Assembly (NCBI RefSeq): GCF_024713975.1
Contig: NC_091100.1
Location: 26,797,501-26,861,500 of the forward strand
Direction: 5' to 3'
Length of the DNA: 64,000 nucleotides
Source of the DNA: Paralichthys olivaceus
Taxonomy: Eukaryota; Chordata; Actinopteri; Pleuronectiformes; Paralichthyidae
The translations under genes and the position numbers were made by a program. Within the stretch, counting starts at the first letter, position 1; each line of letters starts with the position of its first letter. Below are positions 52,901-61,721 of the stretch, piece by piece. The notes under the pieces were generated by a model. The model did not search any database. It was not told where the DNA came from and worked only from the letters and a program-made list of their open reading frames with translations.

Positions 52901-55900
52901 CATCCATAGCTATGCTGCTATAGGCCTACACTGCTGGGGGATCACCCAGCAGGCACCAGCACCTTCTATCTTCCTCTCTCTTCTTCACTCTCTGCCTGGT
53001 TTATTTTGTTATATCTTATTACATATCTCTAACTACTTGGGTCTTCTCCTCCCCTCCTTGGTCCATACTGTGCAGCTCTCCGAAGCCCGTCCTGTTCTAT
53101 CCACTCCAGTTCCTGCCCTCAATCGAGGGTCCCGGCAGTCGTTGCGCCAGTTCCTGCCCCTCTCTAGGGGGTCCCGGCAGGTGTCCCTCCAGTTCCAGTT
53201 CCTGCCCCTTAGATGAGAGTCCTGGCAGATGTCCCTCCAGTTCCTGCCCCTTGTTGAGGGTTCCGGCAGGCGTCTCTCCAGTTTCTCAGGTCAAGCCAAA
53301 GCAGTCAGCTGCCATCTTTTCTAGAGCCTCCTGTGTCTCAACAGCAGTGGCAGCTACCATCTTCTCCTGAGCCTCCTGTATCTCAACGGCAGCAGCAGGT
53401 ACCATCTGCTCCAAGGCCTCCATTGTCTGGACAGCAGCGGCAGCATCAGCTGCCATCTATTCCGGAGCCCCCTGTGTCCGGACAGCTGCGACAGTGGCAG
53501 CTTTCATCTTCCCCTGAGCCCTCTATGCCTGGACAACTGTGGCAGCTGCCATCTTCCCCTGAGTCTCCAGTGTCTCGACAGCAGCTGCAGCTGCCATCTT
53601 CTCCAGAGCCTCCTGTTTCTCAACGGCAGCGGCAGCTGCAGCTGCCATCTTCTCCAGAGCCTCCAGTGTCAGGACAACTGAGGCAGCTGCCATCTTCCCC
53701 TGAGTCCCCTGTGCCGGGACAGCTGTGGCAGTGGCAGCTGCCATCTTCTCCAGAACCCTGTGTCTGGACTGCAGCAGCGACAGTCCTTATCTTCCCCTGG
53801 ACCCCTTGTGTCTGGACTGCAGCAGTGATAGCTGATATGTTCACTTTCTCTAGAGCCCCCTACTTCTGTCTCTGACTGGCCTCCGGGCCACGCGCCCAAG
53901 CCCTTGTGTTCTCTGACTGGCCTCCGGGCCGTCTGTCCGAGCCCCTGTGCTCTTTCCCAGATTCCCTCCTCCGGACCTCCCTCCTTCCACCCATCTCAGT
54001 TTCTTGTTTGGTCCCATCTCAGTTTCATGTTTTTACCATCTGGAATCCAGTCCTTGAGGGGGAATTCTGTCATCTTCAATTATTTCCCTAGTGAAAAAGA
54101 CTGTTTTTCCACTGAGAATCTTCACTGCCAATAATAACCCCACTCCACCAACTCATCAATTGCTTCTTGCACCTTCCTAATTGCATGATCGATGTTTCTC
54201 CCTCTTTTCCAAAATGTTCCATCACCCGCAAACAGTGATCGGCCTATATATACTGGTAGTTTAGAAAAGACATAATTTATCATTAGGGTGAAACATAATG
54301 GGCTTATCACACTAACCTGAGGTGTACCATTTCCAACTGTGTATTGGTTTGACAATTCTGACCCAATAAATACTAAATAATTTTCCTTCCAGACAATGCT
54401 TTATCCAGTTAAAAACTCTCCCACCAACTCCCATCTTTTTCAGCTTAATCAATAGTCCTTCATTCAACATTATGTCACTAGCGTTTTCTATTTCAAAAAC
54501 ACTTTACTGACTCTTTATAAGCCTGAGCCTTATTCACCTAATTTCAGTGCATGGAGGGGTCATTGTTGACATTAACAAATTGAAACCTATCTGATAAATA
54601 TGATTTAAACCAGCCTAGTGCCGTTCCTTTGATCCCTACATGTTGTTCCAGTCTGTGTAACAGAATCTTATGATCTATGGTGTCAAATGCTGCACTAAGA
54701 TCCAACAGGATGAGTACAGAGACAAGTCCATCATCTGATGCCATGAAAAGGTCATTAGTGACTTTTAATAGTGCTGTTTCTCTGCTGTGATGGATTCTAA
54801 ATCCTGACTGAAAGTATTTCAACAAGCTGTTACTATCTAAGTAATCACACAGCTTTTTCAAAGATTTTGAAAATAAAGGAAAGGTTTGATATGGGTCTAT
54901 AATTAGTTAAAACATCTGGATCAAGAGTTGGCTTTTTCAGCAGAGGTTTAATTAACGCTACCTTAAAAGCCTGCAGTACATAGCCAGGTTACAAAAACAT
55001 ATCAATCTGATTTAATATGGAACTGTCAATTTGAGGAAAAAAGTCCTTAAAAAGTCTAAATGGAATAGGGTCCAGAATACAAAAGTGTATGGTTTAGATG
55101 AGATTAAATAAGTTAGGTCAACATGTTTAAATAAATAACAGGATTCTTAGCTGCTCCTGAGATTTCTCTGCTTGAAGATACATTAGCATCATGTGTTGAA
55201 AATGGCACCTGAGTGTGGACTTGGATCATGAGCCTCTCACTGCTGCCTCCTCCCTTAAACAGCCATTTCTCCAGTCGTCCTATACAAGCATCTAACACAC
55301 AGTACTTGAAATAGCAACTCTGCCATATCACCAACATGCGCTCAGTGATGTCTTAATAATAGCCTGTGGGTGCTCTGCTCTATTTTGGAAAGGATAGTGT
55401 GCATATAACTGTTAAACCCCTCCATTAACATGTTCTATTTACATGTACAAACACATCCACCATGTCTCTAAATTGACGTGAGGCTACAGCAGAAGAAAGG
55501 GATGAATCAAACACTGTAGTCATACGATTCATACTAAAAAAATTACTAGAATTATTGATTGAGGTGGGGGTGTTGTGTACACAATATAAGGTGCATCTAA
55601 GACATTCTCATTAATAGCAGTCCAAGGTCTATCCAGAAATTCAAAAACTAGACTGAAACTATGATTGTACAGTTACACTAAAGAGAGTCGCTACAGAGTC
55701 AGTTCAAGTCTAAAAGAGTCACTACAGAGAGTCACTATAGAGAATCACTATAAAGAGTCAATACAGAGTGTTGCTACAGAGAATCACGAAAAAGAGTCAC
55801 TACAGAGAGTCAGTGCAAATCATGACAGAGATATACACTGATGCCAACATAATGTAAAAATGTACAAATAATTTGTTCCCTTGCAGTAAATAAATAAGAC

Positions 55901-56650
55901 AGCTTTTGCTCCACAGCAGGTGGTATGAGTATTTTCACTGTTTGTAAAAGGAGTACCTCTGTGAAGAGATGTTGGATGACTGTAGCCAGAGCCTCCACTC
56001 TCTTATTCCCCTGGACCAGAAGCTTCCTCAGCTGGTTGATGGCCTGGTTGTTCTTCTCTGCCTGCTGTTTGCTTAGGTTTTGTTTAGCTGTAATCGCCAT
56101 TCCCTCCACCGCGGCAACCCGGGCCACACCAGGTTTGGATGCATTCTGCATGCGGCATCCAGTTTTGGGGCTGGACCGAGACCCAGTTCTTGCTTTGAAT
56201 CCAAGCCTTTTGACTTCAGTGACAAGCATTGGGAGGACAGCTGTTACTGGCAAATTTGTATTCACCAAGTTTGGTACCTGGCAAGACACCAAATAATGCC
56301 AATATAGACAATTATCAGAAGACCTGGTGTTAGAGAAAGATAATTGTTCAATAAGCAAAAAAGAAAGAAACTATTAACTTATAAAGGAAAACTACATAGC
56401 CAGTCAGCAACACCAGGAATAATTTTTATAAGAAAGGAATAATGCATACCTGTTCAGTTGAAGGATGTAGCTGGTTCTGGCTGTTTACTTTGGCGGGTGC
56501 TGCTTGTGAGCTGCTGTTGGTGTTTGTGGGTCTCGCTGGAGCCTCCCGGGGTTTGTTTTTGTCTACTGCAAATGAGAACGATGACCTTTTAATATGGGCA
56601 GCCAGCACAGCATTCAACGCGGTGTCTGCACTCAACCCATTAACAATCAT
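35399..56650 (-). CDS. mtus1: Microtubule-associated tumour suppressor 1 (ATIP coiled-coil protein), ATG-56650 form
   Basis: Coding exons in transcript order (complement): 56650-56450, 56277-55957, 50765-50699, 48249-48126, 47979-47889, 45432-45327, 42121-42048, 41543-41445, 38226-38113, 37352-37255, 35612-35399. All have GT-AG borders and matching phases; 1509 nt, 502 aa. The segment [11 protein letters not shown] (exon 2) and [10 protein letters not shown] (exon 9) match human MTUS1. So does the end [21 protein letters not shown] with its Ser-Pro-Arg tail. Residues ~155-460 are a long coiled coil. MTUS1/ATIP proteins bind microtubules, interact with the angiotensin AT2 receptor and limit proliferation. 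The long ATIP3-type N-terminal exon is not in this window. 5' exon choice is uncertain: CATTTGCAG before 56565 is a good internal acceptor, so a longer form may skip the ATG at 56650. The gene converges with fgl1. Confidence 0.9.
35890..36960 (-). mobile_element. LINE 3' region (non-L2 family), minus orientation, with nested insertion and SINE
   Basis: Left end has ATTCAAGATTCAAGACTTTATTTAT, a LINE 3' tail. Minus-strand ORFs read [12 protein letters not shown] (about 36260-36220) and, upstream, [10 protein letters not shown] (about 36730-36690). Both are typical C-terminal reverse-transcriptase motifs of fish LINEs with Asn/Ile-Ile-x-Asp-Pro-x-His-Pro. A 141-bp repeat interrupts it at 36264-36404. 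It lies within the intron before the last mtus1 exon. Confidence 0.65.
36264..36404. mobile_element. Short AAGTACTTGAGTA-type repeat, copy 1, flanked by a 26-27 bp duplication
   Basis: The unit contains GTAAACAGAAACAGTACTCA, AAAAGTATTGTTACTTTAT and ACTTGAGTAAGAGTAAAAAA, with many internal CTCAAGTA/TACTTGAG inverted motifs. It is nearly identical to 37403-37545. TGGCTGGGGTGATAAGG and TCTTTAATG occur at both sides (36237-36263 and 36405-36430). Confidence 0.75.
36868..36990 (-). mobile_element. tRNA-derived SINE head, minus orientation
   Basis: CTTCGGCATGCAGATGGGGG, GATCGAACCGCTGACC (B box inverted) and CCTTCAGCCACAGCC match the inverted head of the 25188/30196 SINE family. Confidence 0.7.
37203..37240. 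repeat. (CA)n microsatellite
   Basis: About 38 bp of CA repeat, 15 bases beyond the 3' (donor) border of the 37255-37352 mtus1 exon. Confidence 0.95.
37403..37545. mobile_element. Short AAGTACTTGAGTA-type repeat, copy 2
   Basis: Nearly identical to 36264-36404 in sequence and orientation, about 1.1 kb away, in the next intron of mtus1. No long flanking duplication is evident here. Confidence 0.75.
37823..37960 (-). repeat. (GATA)n microsatellite joined to a LINE tail
   Basis: About 22 GATA units (37823-37912) run into TTACTTTATTCATCCCCAAA then GGGAAATTAGA. This tail is common at the 3' ends of fish Rex-type LINEs, here inverted. A similar tail lies at 57310-57365. Confidence 0.75.
38440..38835 (+). 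mobile_element. L2-type LINE reverse transcriptase fragment, plus orientation
   Basis: 38465-38761 encodes [20 protein letters not shown] and His-Leu-Arg-Asn-Ile-Ser-Lys-Ile-Arg. These are collinear with the 1453 and 52110 copies (inverted relative to the former). A frameshift precedes Leu-Asp-Tyr-Cys-Asn-Ser. It lies in an mtus1 intron, antisense to the gene. Confidence 0.8.
38900..39246. repeat. Retroposon 3' piece with fold-back end
   Basis: Plus-orientation blocks GGGAGAGGGATCCCTCACAT and GGCTCTCTCTGAGGTTTCTA match the inverted tail at 33400-33520. TTTCTGATGCTCTCAGTTA at 39112-39138 is repeated in inverted form at 39219-39245, giving a potential hairpin with an 80-base loop. Confidence 0.55.
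39395..40220 (+). pseudogene. Degenerate hAT-type transposase / ZMYM-like fragment
   Basis: A Lys/Arg/Glu-rich N-terminal stretch (about 39598-39700, Glu-Arg-Lys with Arg-Lys-Arg-Lys-Ala-Leu) precedes broken frames. These include [16 protein letters not shown] (about 40050-40110), then [10 protein letters not shown]. This order resembles the TTF/hAT-dimerisation proteins frequent in fish genomes. Multiple stops and frame changes exclude a functional protein. It lies in an mtus1 intron. Confidence 0.5.
40205..40455. repeat. Cluster of GAGTTAA / AGTGTT / TTAACTC motifs
   Basis: Within 250 bp, short direct and inverted copies of GAGTTAA, AACACT, AACTCT and AGTGTT recur at least a dozen times. 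It directly follows the hAT-like fragment and could be its terminal or subterminal repeat region. Confidence 0.5.
40882..41148 (-). mobile_element. tRNA-derived SINE, minus orientation
   Basis: ATGGTAAATGGTTTGTATTT, TATAGCGC, TTGATAACCACTCAAAGCGC, then GGAGTTCAGTATCTTGCTCA and a B-box-like GGGAACCGACTGCCGACC inverted head, ending CCTCAGCCACAGCTGCC. Confidence 0.75.
42400..43000. other. Unassigned intronic stretch, possibly a solo LTR or UTR-like repeat
   Basis: Contains CAATAAAAGTCCAG near 42490 and a purine/pyrimidine pattern unlike neighbouring intron sequence, but no termini or partner copy in the window. Nothing definite can be assigned. Confidence 0.2.
43270..44020 (-). mobile_element. 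L1-type LINE reverse transcriptase fragment
   Basis: Minus-strand frames read [10 protein letters not shown] and [10 protein letters not shown] (44001-43860), then [13 protein letters not shown] (about 43800-43750). The last is the catalytic Tyr-Ala-Asp-Asp region with one extra residue and one Asp lost. Phe-Thr-Tyr-Leu-Gly-Ile follows near 43570. These motifs are L1-clade, distinct from the L2 copies. Frameshifted and inactive. Confidence 0.8.
45640..45870 (+). mobile_element. tRNA-derived SINE, plus orientation
   Basis: GGTCGGCGGTTCAATCTCAG (B box), CATGCCGAAGTGACCTTGGA, GATACTGAACCC and TGCACATAGATGCACTGTAT match the 25188/30196 family in order. Confidence 0.75.
46131..46300 (-). mobile_element. 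Second tRNA-derived SINE family, minus orientation
   Basis: On the minus strand GGCAGTAGCTCAGTCCATAG (A box region) leads to GGTGCCAGTTCACCTCC (B box region). Then CTTGAGCAAGGCACCCC follows and the tail GACAATAAAGAGGAATC. The head differs from the 25188 family. Lies in an mtus1 intron. Confidence 0.75.
47387..47515 (-). mobile_element. SINE tail fragment, minus orientation
   Basis: TGGTAAATGGTTGTATTTATATAGCGC, TCTTGATGACCACTCAAAGC and CATTCATACATACAGTGC match the tail half of the 40882 copy; the tRNA-like head is missing. Confidence 0.7.
48291..48668. repeat. ~380-bp interspersed repeat, copy B (mtus1 intron)
   Basis: Same sequence and orientation as 20366-20761. It lacks about 20 bases near 48375 present in copy A and differs around 48450. 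A (GT)n array follows at 48666-48692. Confidence 0.9.
50420..50470 (-). mobile_element. Very short L2-type tail
   Basis: (ATTCA)n followed by ATTTTATATGTATAGTGCCA then AATCATAA; only the last ~50 bases of the LINE family are present. Confidence 0.7.
51787..51849 (-). CDS. mtus1: Probable alternative first coding exon of mtus1 (myristoylation-type N-terminus)
   Basis: ATG at 51849-51847 opens 21 codons reading [14 protein letters not shown], then Pro-Pro-Leu-His-Arg-Arg-Lys, and ends at a consensus donor AAG|GTGTGT (51787/51786). The phase fits the exon at 50765 exactly, giving a 349-residue protein with the whole C-terminal coiled coil but without the 55957-56650 exons. Gly2, Ser6 and Lys7 match the N-myristoyltransferase consensus, followed by basic clusters as in membrane-anchored proteins. 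A purine-rich upstream region includes AATAAAG about 100 bases away, a weak TATA-like element. Coding status is inferred from frame, donor and motif. Transcription is unproven. Confidence 0.6.
52110..53040 (+). mobile_element. L2-type LINE 3' half, plus orientation
   Basis: 52150-52662 encodes [22 protein letters not shown] and His-Trp-Leu-Pro-Val. After a frameshift 52727-52909 gives [13 protein letters not shown] and Thr-Phe-Leu-Phe-Asp-Lys-Ala-Phe. The 3' UTR begins GCTATGCTGCTATAGGCC. It is one of the better-preserved copies, just upstream of the alternative mtus1 exon (antisense to the gene). Confidence 0.85.
53090..53290. repeat. Tandem ~50-60 bp GC-rich repeats
   Basis: Units carrying AGTTCCTGCCC, GAGGGTCCCGGCAG and TCCCTCCAGTTCC recur three to four times, imperfectly. 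Confidence 0.75.
53290..53880 (+). repeat. Minisatellite coding for Pro/Gln/Ser repeats, open for 180 codons
   Basis: About ten imperfect units of roughly 45-60 bp with CAGCTGCCATCTTC, CCTGAGCCTCC and GTGTCTGGACAGC. The plus frame 53333-53875 repeats [10 protein letters not shown]. The opposite strand is also open (Ala/Gly rich), as expected from the repeat period, so openness is no proof of coding. TTGAGGGGGAATTCTGTCAT at about 54054 looks like a polypurine tract and LTR start, suggesting a tail of an LTR retroelement. Confidence 0.6.
54120..55330 (-). mobile_element. L2-type LINE reverse transcriptase fragments, minus orientation
   Basis: 54861-54544 encodes [24 protein letters not shown] and Trp-Phe-Lys-Ser-Tyr-Leu-Ser-Asp-Arg. 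This covers the first catalytic Asp and following motifs. 55337-55113 carries the upstream Ile-Ser-Gly-Ala-Ala-Lys-Asn-Pro stretch. 54355-54122 is another RT-like piece of a different family ([10 protein letters not shown]). All are broken and lie in an mtus1 intron. Confidence 0.7.
55681..55816. repeat. ~15-bp tandem repeat (AGAGTCACTACAG)n
   Basis: About nine diverged units of AGAGTCACTACAGAG in 135 bp, in the mtus1 intron about 140 bases past the donor of the 55957-56277 exon. Confidence 0.8.
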
Positions 56651-56689
56651 GACAAGTGTTCATCGTGACAGTAACCTGTAACACAGAAC

Positions 56690-57300
56690 ATGTGAAAACA
56701 CAGACACACACACTGCCACCCAAACATCCAATACACACCAACACACACACACACACAAACACATGCATCTCACATGATAAAAGACAAACATATACATTTG
56801 GTAAAAGAAAATACCCACTCTGACTGTGCTAGTCTGAGACAGATGCATGATGGGATTATGGTGTGTGTGATGAGTCCTGAGTGCATTAAGGAGTACATTA
56901 CCAGAGACAAAGCAATTAGAGAGAGACAACACACAACTTTTCCTCTCTGCCTCCTCTTCTACTCTGTCTTCGACTTCCTCTACTCTCTCTCTCTCTCTCT
57001 CCCTCTCTCTCATGTCATATCATATTATATTGGGTACATTGTTAAGTACAGGTCTAGTTTCATCCATATTGTGTTTGTATGTATTTTTCGAAACAAATCT
57101 TGAAATTAAGTTTTTAATTGATTTAAATTTAAAATCTGACTAGCGCAGCAATTTGCGGGCCTGAGCCCACATGAAATGGCTCTGTGTTGCATGCGTTTTG
57201 TGCACTGGATAAATTCAAAGGATAAACACTTCACTTCCTGTGTCCATCACGCAACGCATAGCCACTCCCACTAATCACGCATTATGGCCCACACATTCAA
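56690..57300. other. Sequence upstream of the 5'-most recognised mtus1 exon
   Basis: On the minus strand a pyrimidine run and TGTGTTACAG precede 56675, so the 56650 exon may have a spliced 5' UTR. The region contains (CA)n and (CT)n patches (56705-56760, 56978-57010). I see no further coding exon. Confidence 0.4.
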
Positions 57301-57304
57301 GTGC

Positions 57305-57370
57305 AGACCACAAATAGATAGTTAGATAGACGGATTAAGTTCATTGATCCCAGTTGGGAAATTGTTGTGT
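57305..57370 (-). repeat. LINE 3' tail with short (GATA)-like run
   Basis: AGATAGATAGTTAGATAGAC, then TTCATTGATCCCAGTTGGGAAATT, the same type of tail as at 37900-37945. It is the likely 3' end of the LINE whose endonuclease lies at 57780-58200. Confidence 0.6.
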
Positions 57371-57639
57371 CACAGCAGCAGGTCAAGGACATTCAGAGTA
57401 ATAACACAAAGCTAAAAACAAAAGACTAAAATGAGACAAAAATTTAAGTATAATTAAAGAAGAGACAAGGTGCAAAATTGCAGTATTTGTTTGGACATGA
57501 CTAAAATAATAAATATGACTATATGTAGTAAAATTACTATGAATATAATATGAGCATTAAAACTAAAAACAATTGACAGTTGTTGCAGCAGTAATTACTA
57601 GTGAGTAGTGTGTAGTGTTTTTTGGAAAGCAGCATACAG

Positions 57640-58200
57640 TCTGGGCTGGCAAGGTGTTTGCTCACAGAATTTGATGTATTCTGTTATGCAGTCTGACATG
57701 CTGTTGATGTCCTCCCCATGTGGCTCACAGAGCACATCCCAGTCAGTGGACTCGAAGCAGTCCTGCAGTGCCTCAGTGGCCTCCTGAGTCTACCTCCTCA
57801 CAGTCATTGTGGATGTAGAATGCCGCTGGACAAGAGGGACATACTTTGACATCAGCAATACCAGGTTGTGGTCTGATCTGCTGAGTTGGGGTAGAGCAGT
57901 GGCACTGTATGCATCCAAAGCATTTGCATACAGAAGGTCCAGTGTTTTATTGTCTCTTTTGGGGCAGTTAACATACTGGTGAAATGAAGGTAAAGTTTTG
58001 TCCAGTGTGATATTAATAAAGTCAACACTGATGGCTTTGGGATGATGAGTTTGAAGCCTTGCAACAGTGGTGTGAATGGTGTCACTAGCTACAGTCGCAT
58101 CAGCTAATGGAGGACTGTAAACAGCGTTGGCGGATGTGGCTGTCTTGGCATACGTTTCATCTGTGGACTTGAATGTCTCAGTGGACATTTATATGGATGT
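57640..58200 (-). mobile_element. LINE apurinic-like endonuclease fragment
   Basis: 58188-57790 (minus) encodes Asp-Phe-Ile-Asn, then Phe-His-Gln-Tyr-Val-Asn-Cys-Pro-Lys-Arg-Asp-Asn-Lys-Thr-Leu-Asp-Leu-Leu-Tyr, then Ser-Arg-Ser-Asp-His-Asn-Leu-Val. The Ser-Asp-His is the conserved C-terminal endonuclease catalytic motif of non-LTR retrotransposons. The frame starts abruptly and has no reverse transcriptase attached. Confidence 0.75.
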
Positions 58201-58599
58201 CTTGTCGGCCAAAGCAGCGTCTTTGTCCTCCTCAAACTCCCCTGTATTCTCGTCAACATTAGGATAGGTCAGCCAATGGCCCTCCTCTGTCACTGTCAAG
58301 GATTTTTATCTTCAGAAGTCCACAAAATACCATCACCTGAGTGATGCTTCCCCTCTAATGTAGCTTGGATAAAACCGTGTTTTGTCAACTTGTAGTTGGT
58401 AATTTAAATTCTGCAGAAGACCTTCAAACATACAAGGTACATTCACCATCTTGTCCTATATTCTAAAATGATTGCAGGAACCTCAGGACAACAACTTTAC
58501 CATTATTACTATTATCAATTACAATATCTTGTTAGTTAATTATGATATGAATTGTGCATGTTATCAATAATAATTAATAGACTTTACACTGTTGTTTAC

Positions 58600-58990
58600 A
58601 TTTTAACTTGTCAGATCTGATACCTGATGGCACTCAAGTGTTCTCTGCCTTTCTTGCTCCCCTCTCCCCTACTTCCCCCTCCCCACTATCCATCTCTCTT
58701 CTCTCCCCTCTTTTCCACCCATCTCTCCTCTTCTCCTCCCGTTTTCTTTGCTCACCCAAACCGGTCGAGGCAGATGACAATGTGGGCCATTGAGCCTGGT
58801 TCTGCTAGAGGTTTCTCCCTGTTAATGAGGGAGTTTTTCCTCTCCACAGTTGCTAAAGTGCTTGCTCATTGTGGGAACTGTTGGGTTTCTCTATATTTAA
58901 TACGATTTTAAGGTCCTGACCTTCTATGTAAAGTGCCTTGAGATAATGTATATTTTGATTTGGCGCTATGCAAATAAAATTGAATGTTTA
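58600..58990 (+). mobile_element. L2-type LINE 3' UTR and tail, plus orientation
   Basis: Pyrimidine-rich block (TCTCTCCTCTTCTCCTCCCG), GAGCCTGGTTCTGCTAGAGG, TTTAAGGTCCTGACCTTCTA, and the tail GATTTGGCGCTATGCAAATA. Collinear with 7440-7810. Confidence 0.9.
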
Positions 58991-59039
58991 TAATGAATCT
59001 GAATGTTTAAAACACATTAGCATTATCTAGCACAAAATC

Positions 59040-60215
59040 TAATCAGCCAAGATTGAGAAGAAAGATCTACAAGTCATCTTCCTTGATTTCGCTAATGCAT
59101 TTGATTCAGTACCACATAGTTTCCTCTGGGCTGCTTTCGACTTATTCAAAGTACCAGTGCCCATCATGAATTTGGTTAAAGCCTTTCTTCAAAAATCTGT
59201 AATTCTGCTTCTCCACACCAGATTTGATCACCATATGGCAGCATCTCGAAGTGGGCATCATGGCTGGCTGCAGTCCCCACTAGCATTCACCTTGGTAGAG
59301 GTGATTATCAGAGCTTCAAAATGGGTAGTAGGTGGCGATTGACAAAACTCAGGGGTCCAGTTAACACCAATCAGGGCCTCTATGGACGACATGTCAACCC
59401 TGACCACAACAGCACCATGCACCAGATGGTTGCTTGGGAAAGTAAAAAAACATCACATGGGCCAGAATGAGGATCAATCCATCAGATCAGAGATCAGATC
59501 ATAAGCTCTACATTAATGGAAACTCCATTCCAACAGTGTCTGAGAAACCTATAAAAAGCCTTGGACAATGCCATGATGTGGTCATGCTTCCTGGCAACTC
59601 CGGTGCCGACAGTTTGGCCTATTACCCTGTCTGATGTTGCCCTCACAAGAATTGAGAACATAGAGAGAATCATCAACTCCTATGTGAGAAAGTGGTTAGG
59701 AGTCCCAAGATGTCTGAGCAACATGGACCTGTATGGACATGGCATCCCCGAGCTGCCTAGCTCAAGTCTTGTAGAGGAGTTTAAATGCACCAACTCAAGG
59801 CTGGCGATGACCCACTCAAAGTCCCAAGACACATCTATACTTGCTGTTGGACCATCACTGACCACGGGTCAGAAATAGAAACCAAAAGAAGCAACTCAAC
59901 AGGCAAGAGCAGCACACCAGCATGCTGACATTGTGGGCCACTTACAACAGTTAAGAGGAGGTTTGGGCTTAGGTCAGAGTAGACCCCTGTGGAACAAGAC
60001 AACTTCTTCACAGCGGGCGCAAATTGGTAGTCCTGGAAGTCCAGTGTCAGGAGGCAGCAGGATGTGCAAAGTCACTGAAGCAAGACAGGGGCAGTGGGTA
60101 AAATGGGAGGGCATAGAGAAAAGGAAGATCAAATGGAAGGACCTGTGGGGAATGGAAGCAAGTAGGATTAGCTTCCTGCTTAGAGCAACCGATGATGTCT
60201 TTTCCACACTCTAAA
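59040..60215 (+). mobile_element. Non-LTR-like reverse transcriptase remnant
   Basis: Plus-strand frames read Val-Ile-Phe-Leu-Asp-Phe-Ala-Asn-Ala-Phe-Asp-Ser-Val-Pro-His (about 59075-59120, first catalytic Asp), then Gln-Ser-Pro-Leu-Ala-Phe-Thr-Leu (motif B region). Further on come Arg-Ile-Glu-Asn-Ile-Glu-Arg-Ile, Tyr-Val-Arg-Lys-Trp-Leu-Gly-Val-Pro-Arg-Cys-Leu-Ser, and a Trp/Lys-rich end near 60100-60170. This matches a reverse transcriptase type common in fish and cnidarian repeat proteins. The catalytic Asp-Asp motif is deleted between 59350 and 59480, and stops interrupt it. Confidence 0.65.
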
Positions 60216-60399
60216 ACCTTCAGCAGTGGCTATCCTGCGCACTATGCTCAACTACAGATGACTGCTTGTTTTTGCAGTGACGCTCTTTAGGCTCTCTTTC
60301 ACACTTGCAACTCATCTGTGGTCACGATCTTGTGCTTTATGATATCAGTGGCAGCAGTGGACTCTGTCTAAACTGTAGTCCACTTCTGCAGCAGTGGTC

Positions 60400-61660
60400 T
60401 ACAGTTTGGATAGAGGAACACCAGGCTGCTCGATGCTAGAGTTTTCTATTACCGCCATGTAGAAGTTGACCATTGACTCTGGAAACCCCCACTGCAATGC
60501 ATCCCGAGTTTTGGGTAAAAACGTATGCTCTTTTTCCCCCTGGCATAAGATGCTTCCTCAGGTGTGGCATTAAGATGATCTGGCTCGCACACATTAAGTC
60601 TAGACTAAGCAGTAAGGGCATGTACAGCTGGTCATCACTAAGTATACTGTATGTATGCTGATTGTGATGTGAGCATCATGGAGGGTGAGGAGCAAGTTAG
60701 TTTTCGCAGAAGCTTTACTCTCTTCTCCATTGGCCATAACCAACTTTGGTACTTTGCTCAGGCTTGTAGTCTCCCCAGCCCTCTTTAGGTTGTTCCACAG
60801 GGTTCTAGTCATCAAAGAGTATGGGCACCCTGAGTCAAAGACGGCATCTCCCTTTGAGCCTTGGACACTTATTGGTAACACCAAGAAAGTTGGAATGCCC
60901 AGATCAGAGGCCACATCTGCACCATGTCCATAGCCCTGACCACGTTCAGGTTTCTTGCTGGATCTTTTGCCAGCACGGTCCGAAGAGTTGGATTGCTGTA
61001 TGCAGTTCCAATAATCTTTGGAGTTACCCCAATCCTTATCTATTAACCCCATCATGACAAACTGGTTAACAATGGACACAATGCCACGTAGGCCACTGGC
61101 CAACCTTGGGTTACATGCTCTGAGGATTCGCCGCACAACTTCCTGTTCTGCTATATCCACTTCAGGCAGAGCGCACGGTTATCACATGCAAAGTCCCTTA
61201 GGCACTGATTTGGTGATTGCACATTGGACCGGAGTTGCTTCTCAATCTCAGACTGGTAATCAGTGGACAAGAATGCCTCAAGGTAAGCATTGTTGAATAT
61301 TTACCAGTTAGATATTTTGCTGCAGGCAGCTAACCACCAGCTCCATGCTGGCCCTTTTAGAACAGCTTGAGGGTGCCCAAGAGCTCAAAGTCACTCAGTG
61401 GTCTTAGAGTAAGAAAGTTCTCACATTGTTCAATAAAATCAGTGAAATCAGCGGAACTCCTTGAGTCACCAAACTGGAGAACTCCATTCTAATAGGTGGT
61501 TTAGCATAGGCTGCGGTCAAGGGTGGGAGTGAAACATTTCTCCCGGATGTTGGACGACTGGCAGGCAAGGCTTCCATGAAGATGGAAGTAACAAAACTAA
61601 ATTTCAGCCCCCTCATCATTTTAAATTGAAAAACAAAAGACTGAAGGAAAAACAAAACTC
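60400..61660 (-). pseudogene. LTR retroelement gag and retropepsin remnant, minus orientation
   Basis: On the minus strand, frames between 61660 and 61160 give gag-type pieces (Cys-Glu-Asn-Phe-Leu-Thr-Leu-Arg-Pro-Leu-Ser, broken by stops). 61160-60600 is one 186-codon frame with Val-Arg-Arg-Ile-Leu-Arg-Ala-Cys-Asn-Pro-Arg-Leu-Ala-Ser at its start. A Lys/Arg-rich linker follows, then a retropepsin with Ala-Val-Phe-Asp-Ser-Gly-Cys-Pro-Tyr-Ser-Leu; Asp-Ser-Gly is the catalytic triad. The frame is overlapped by host-unrelated spacer and has no pol. The group (gypsy or BEL) is unclear. Confidence 0.6.
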
Positions 61661-61721
61661 ATGTCAAAGCAAGCATGATCCGTAAACAACAACATCAACA
61701 TTAATTTTATCATCCAGCATT

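Noticed and set aside
53523..53899. Three minus-strand Ala/Gly-rich ORFs
   Set aside because: Shadows of the plus-strand minisatellite; repeat period divisible by three keeps several frames open.
60600..61160. 186-codon ORF as a host aspartic protease gene
   Set aside because: Retropepsin-type Asp-Ser-Gly preceded by gag-like sequence and an LTR-like segment; best explained as a retroelement fossil.
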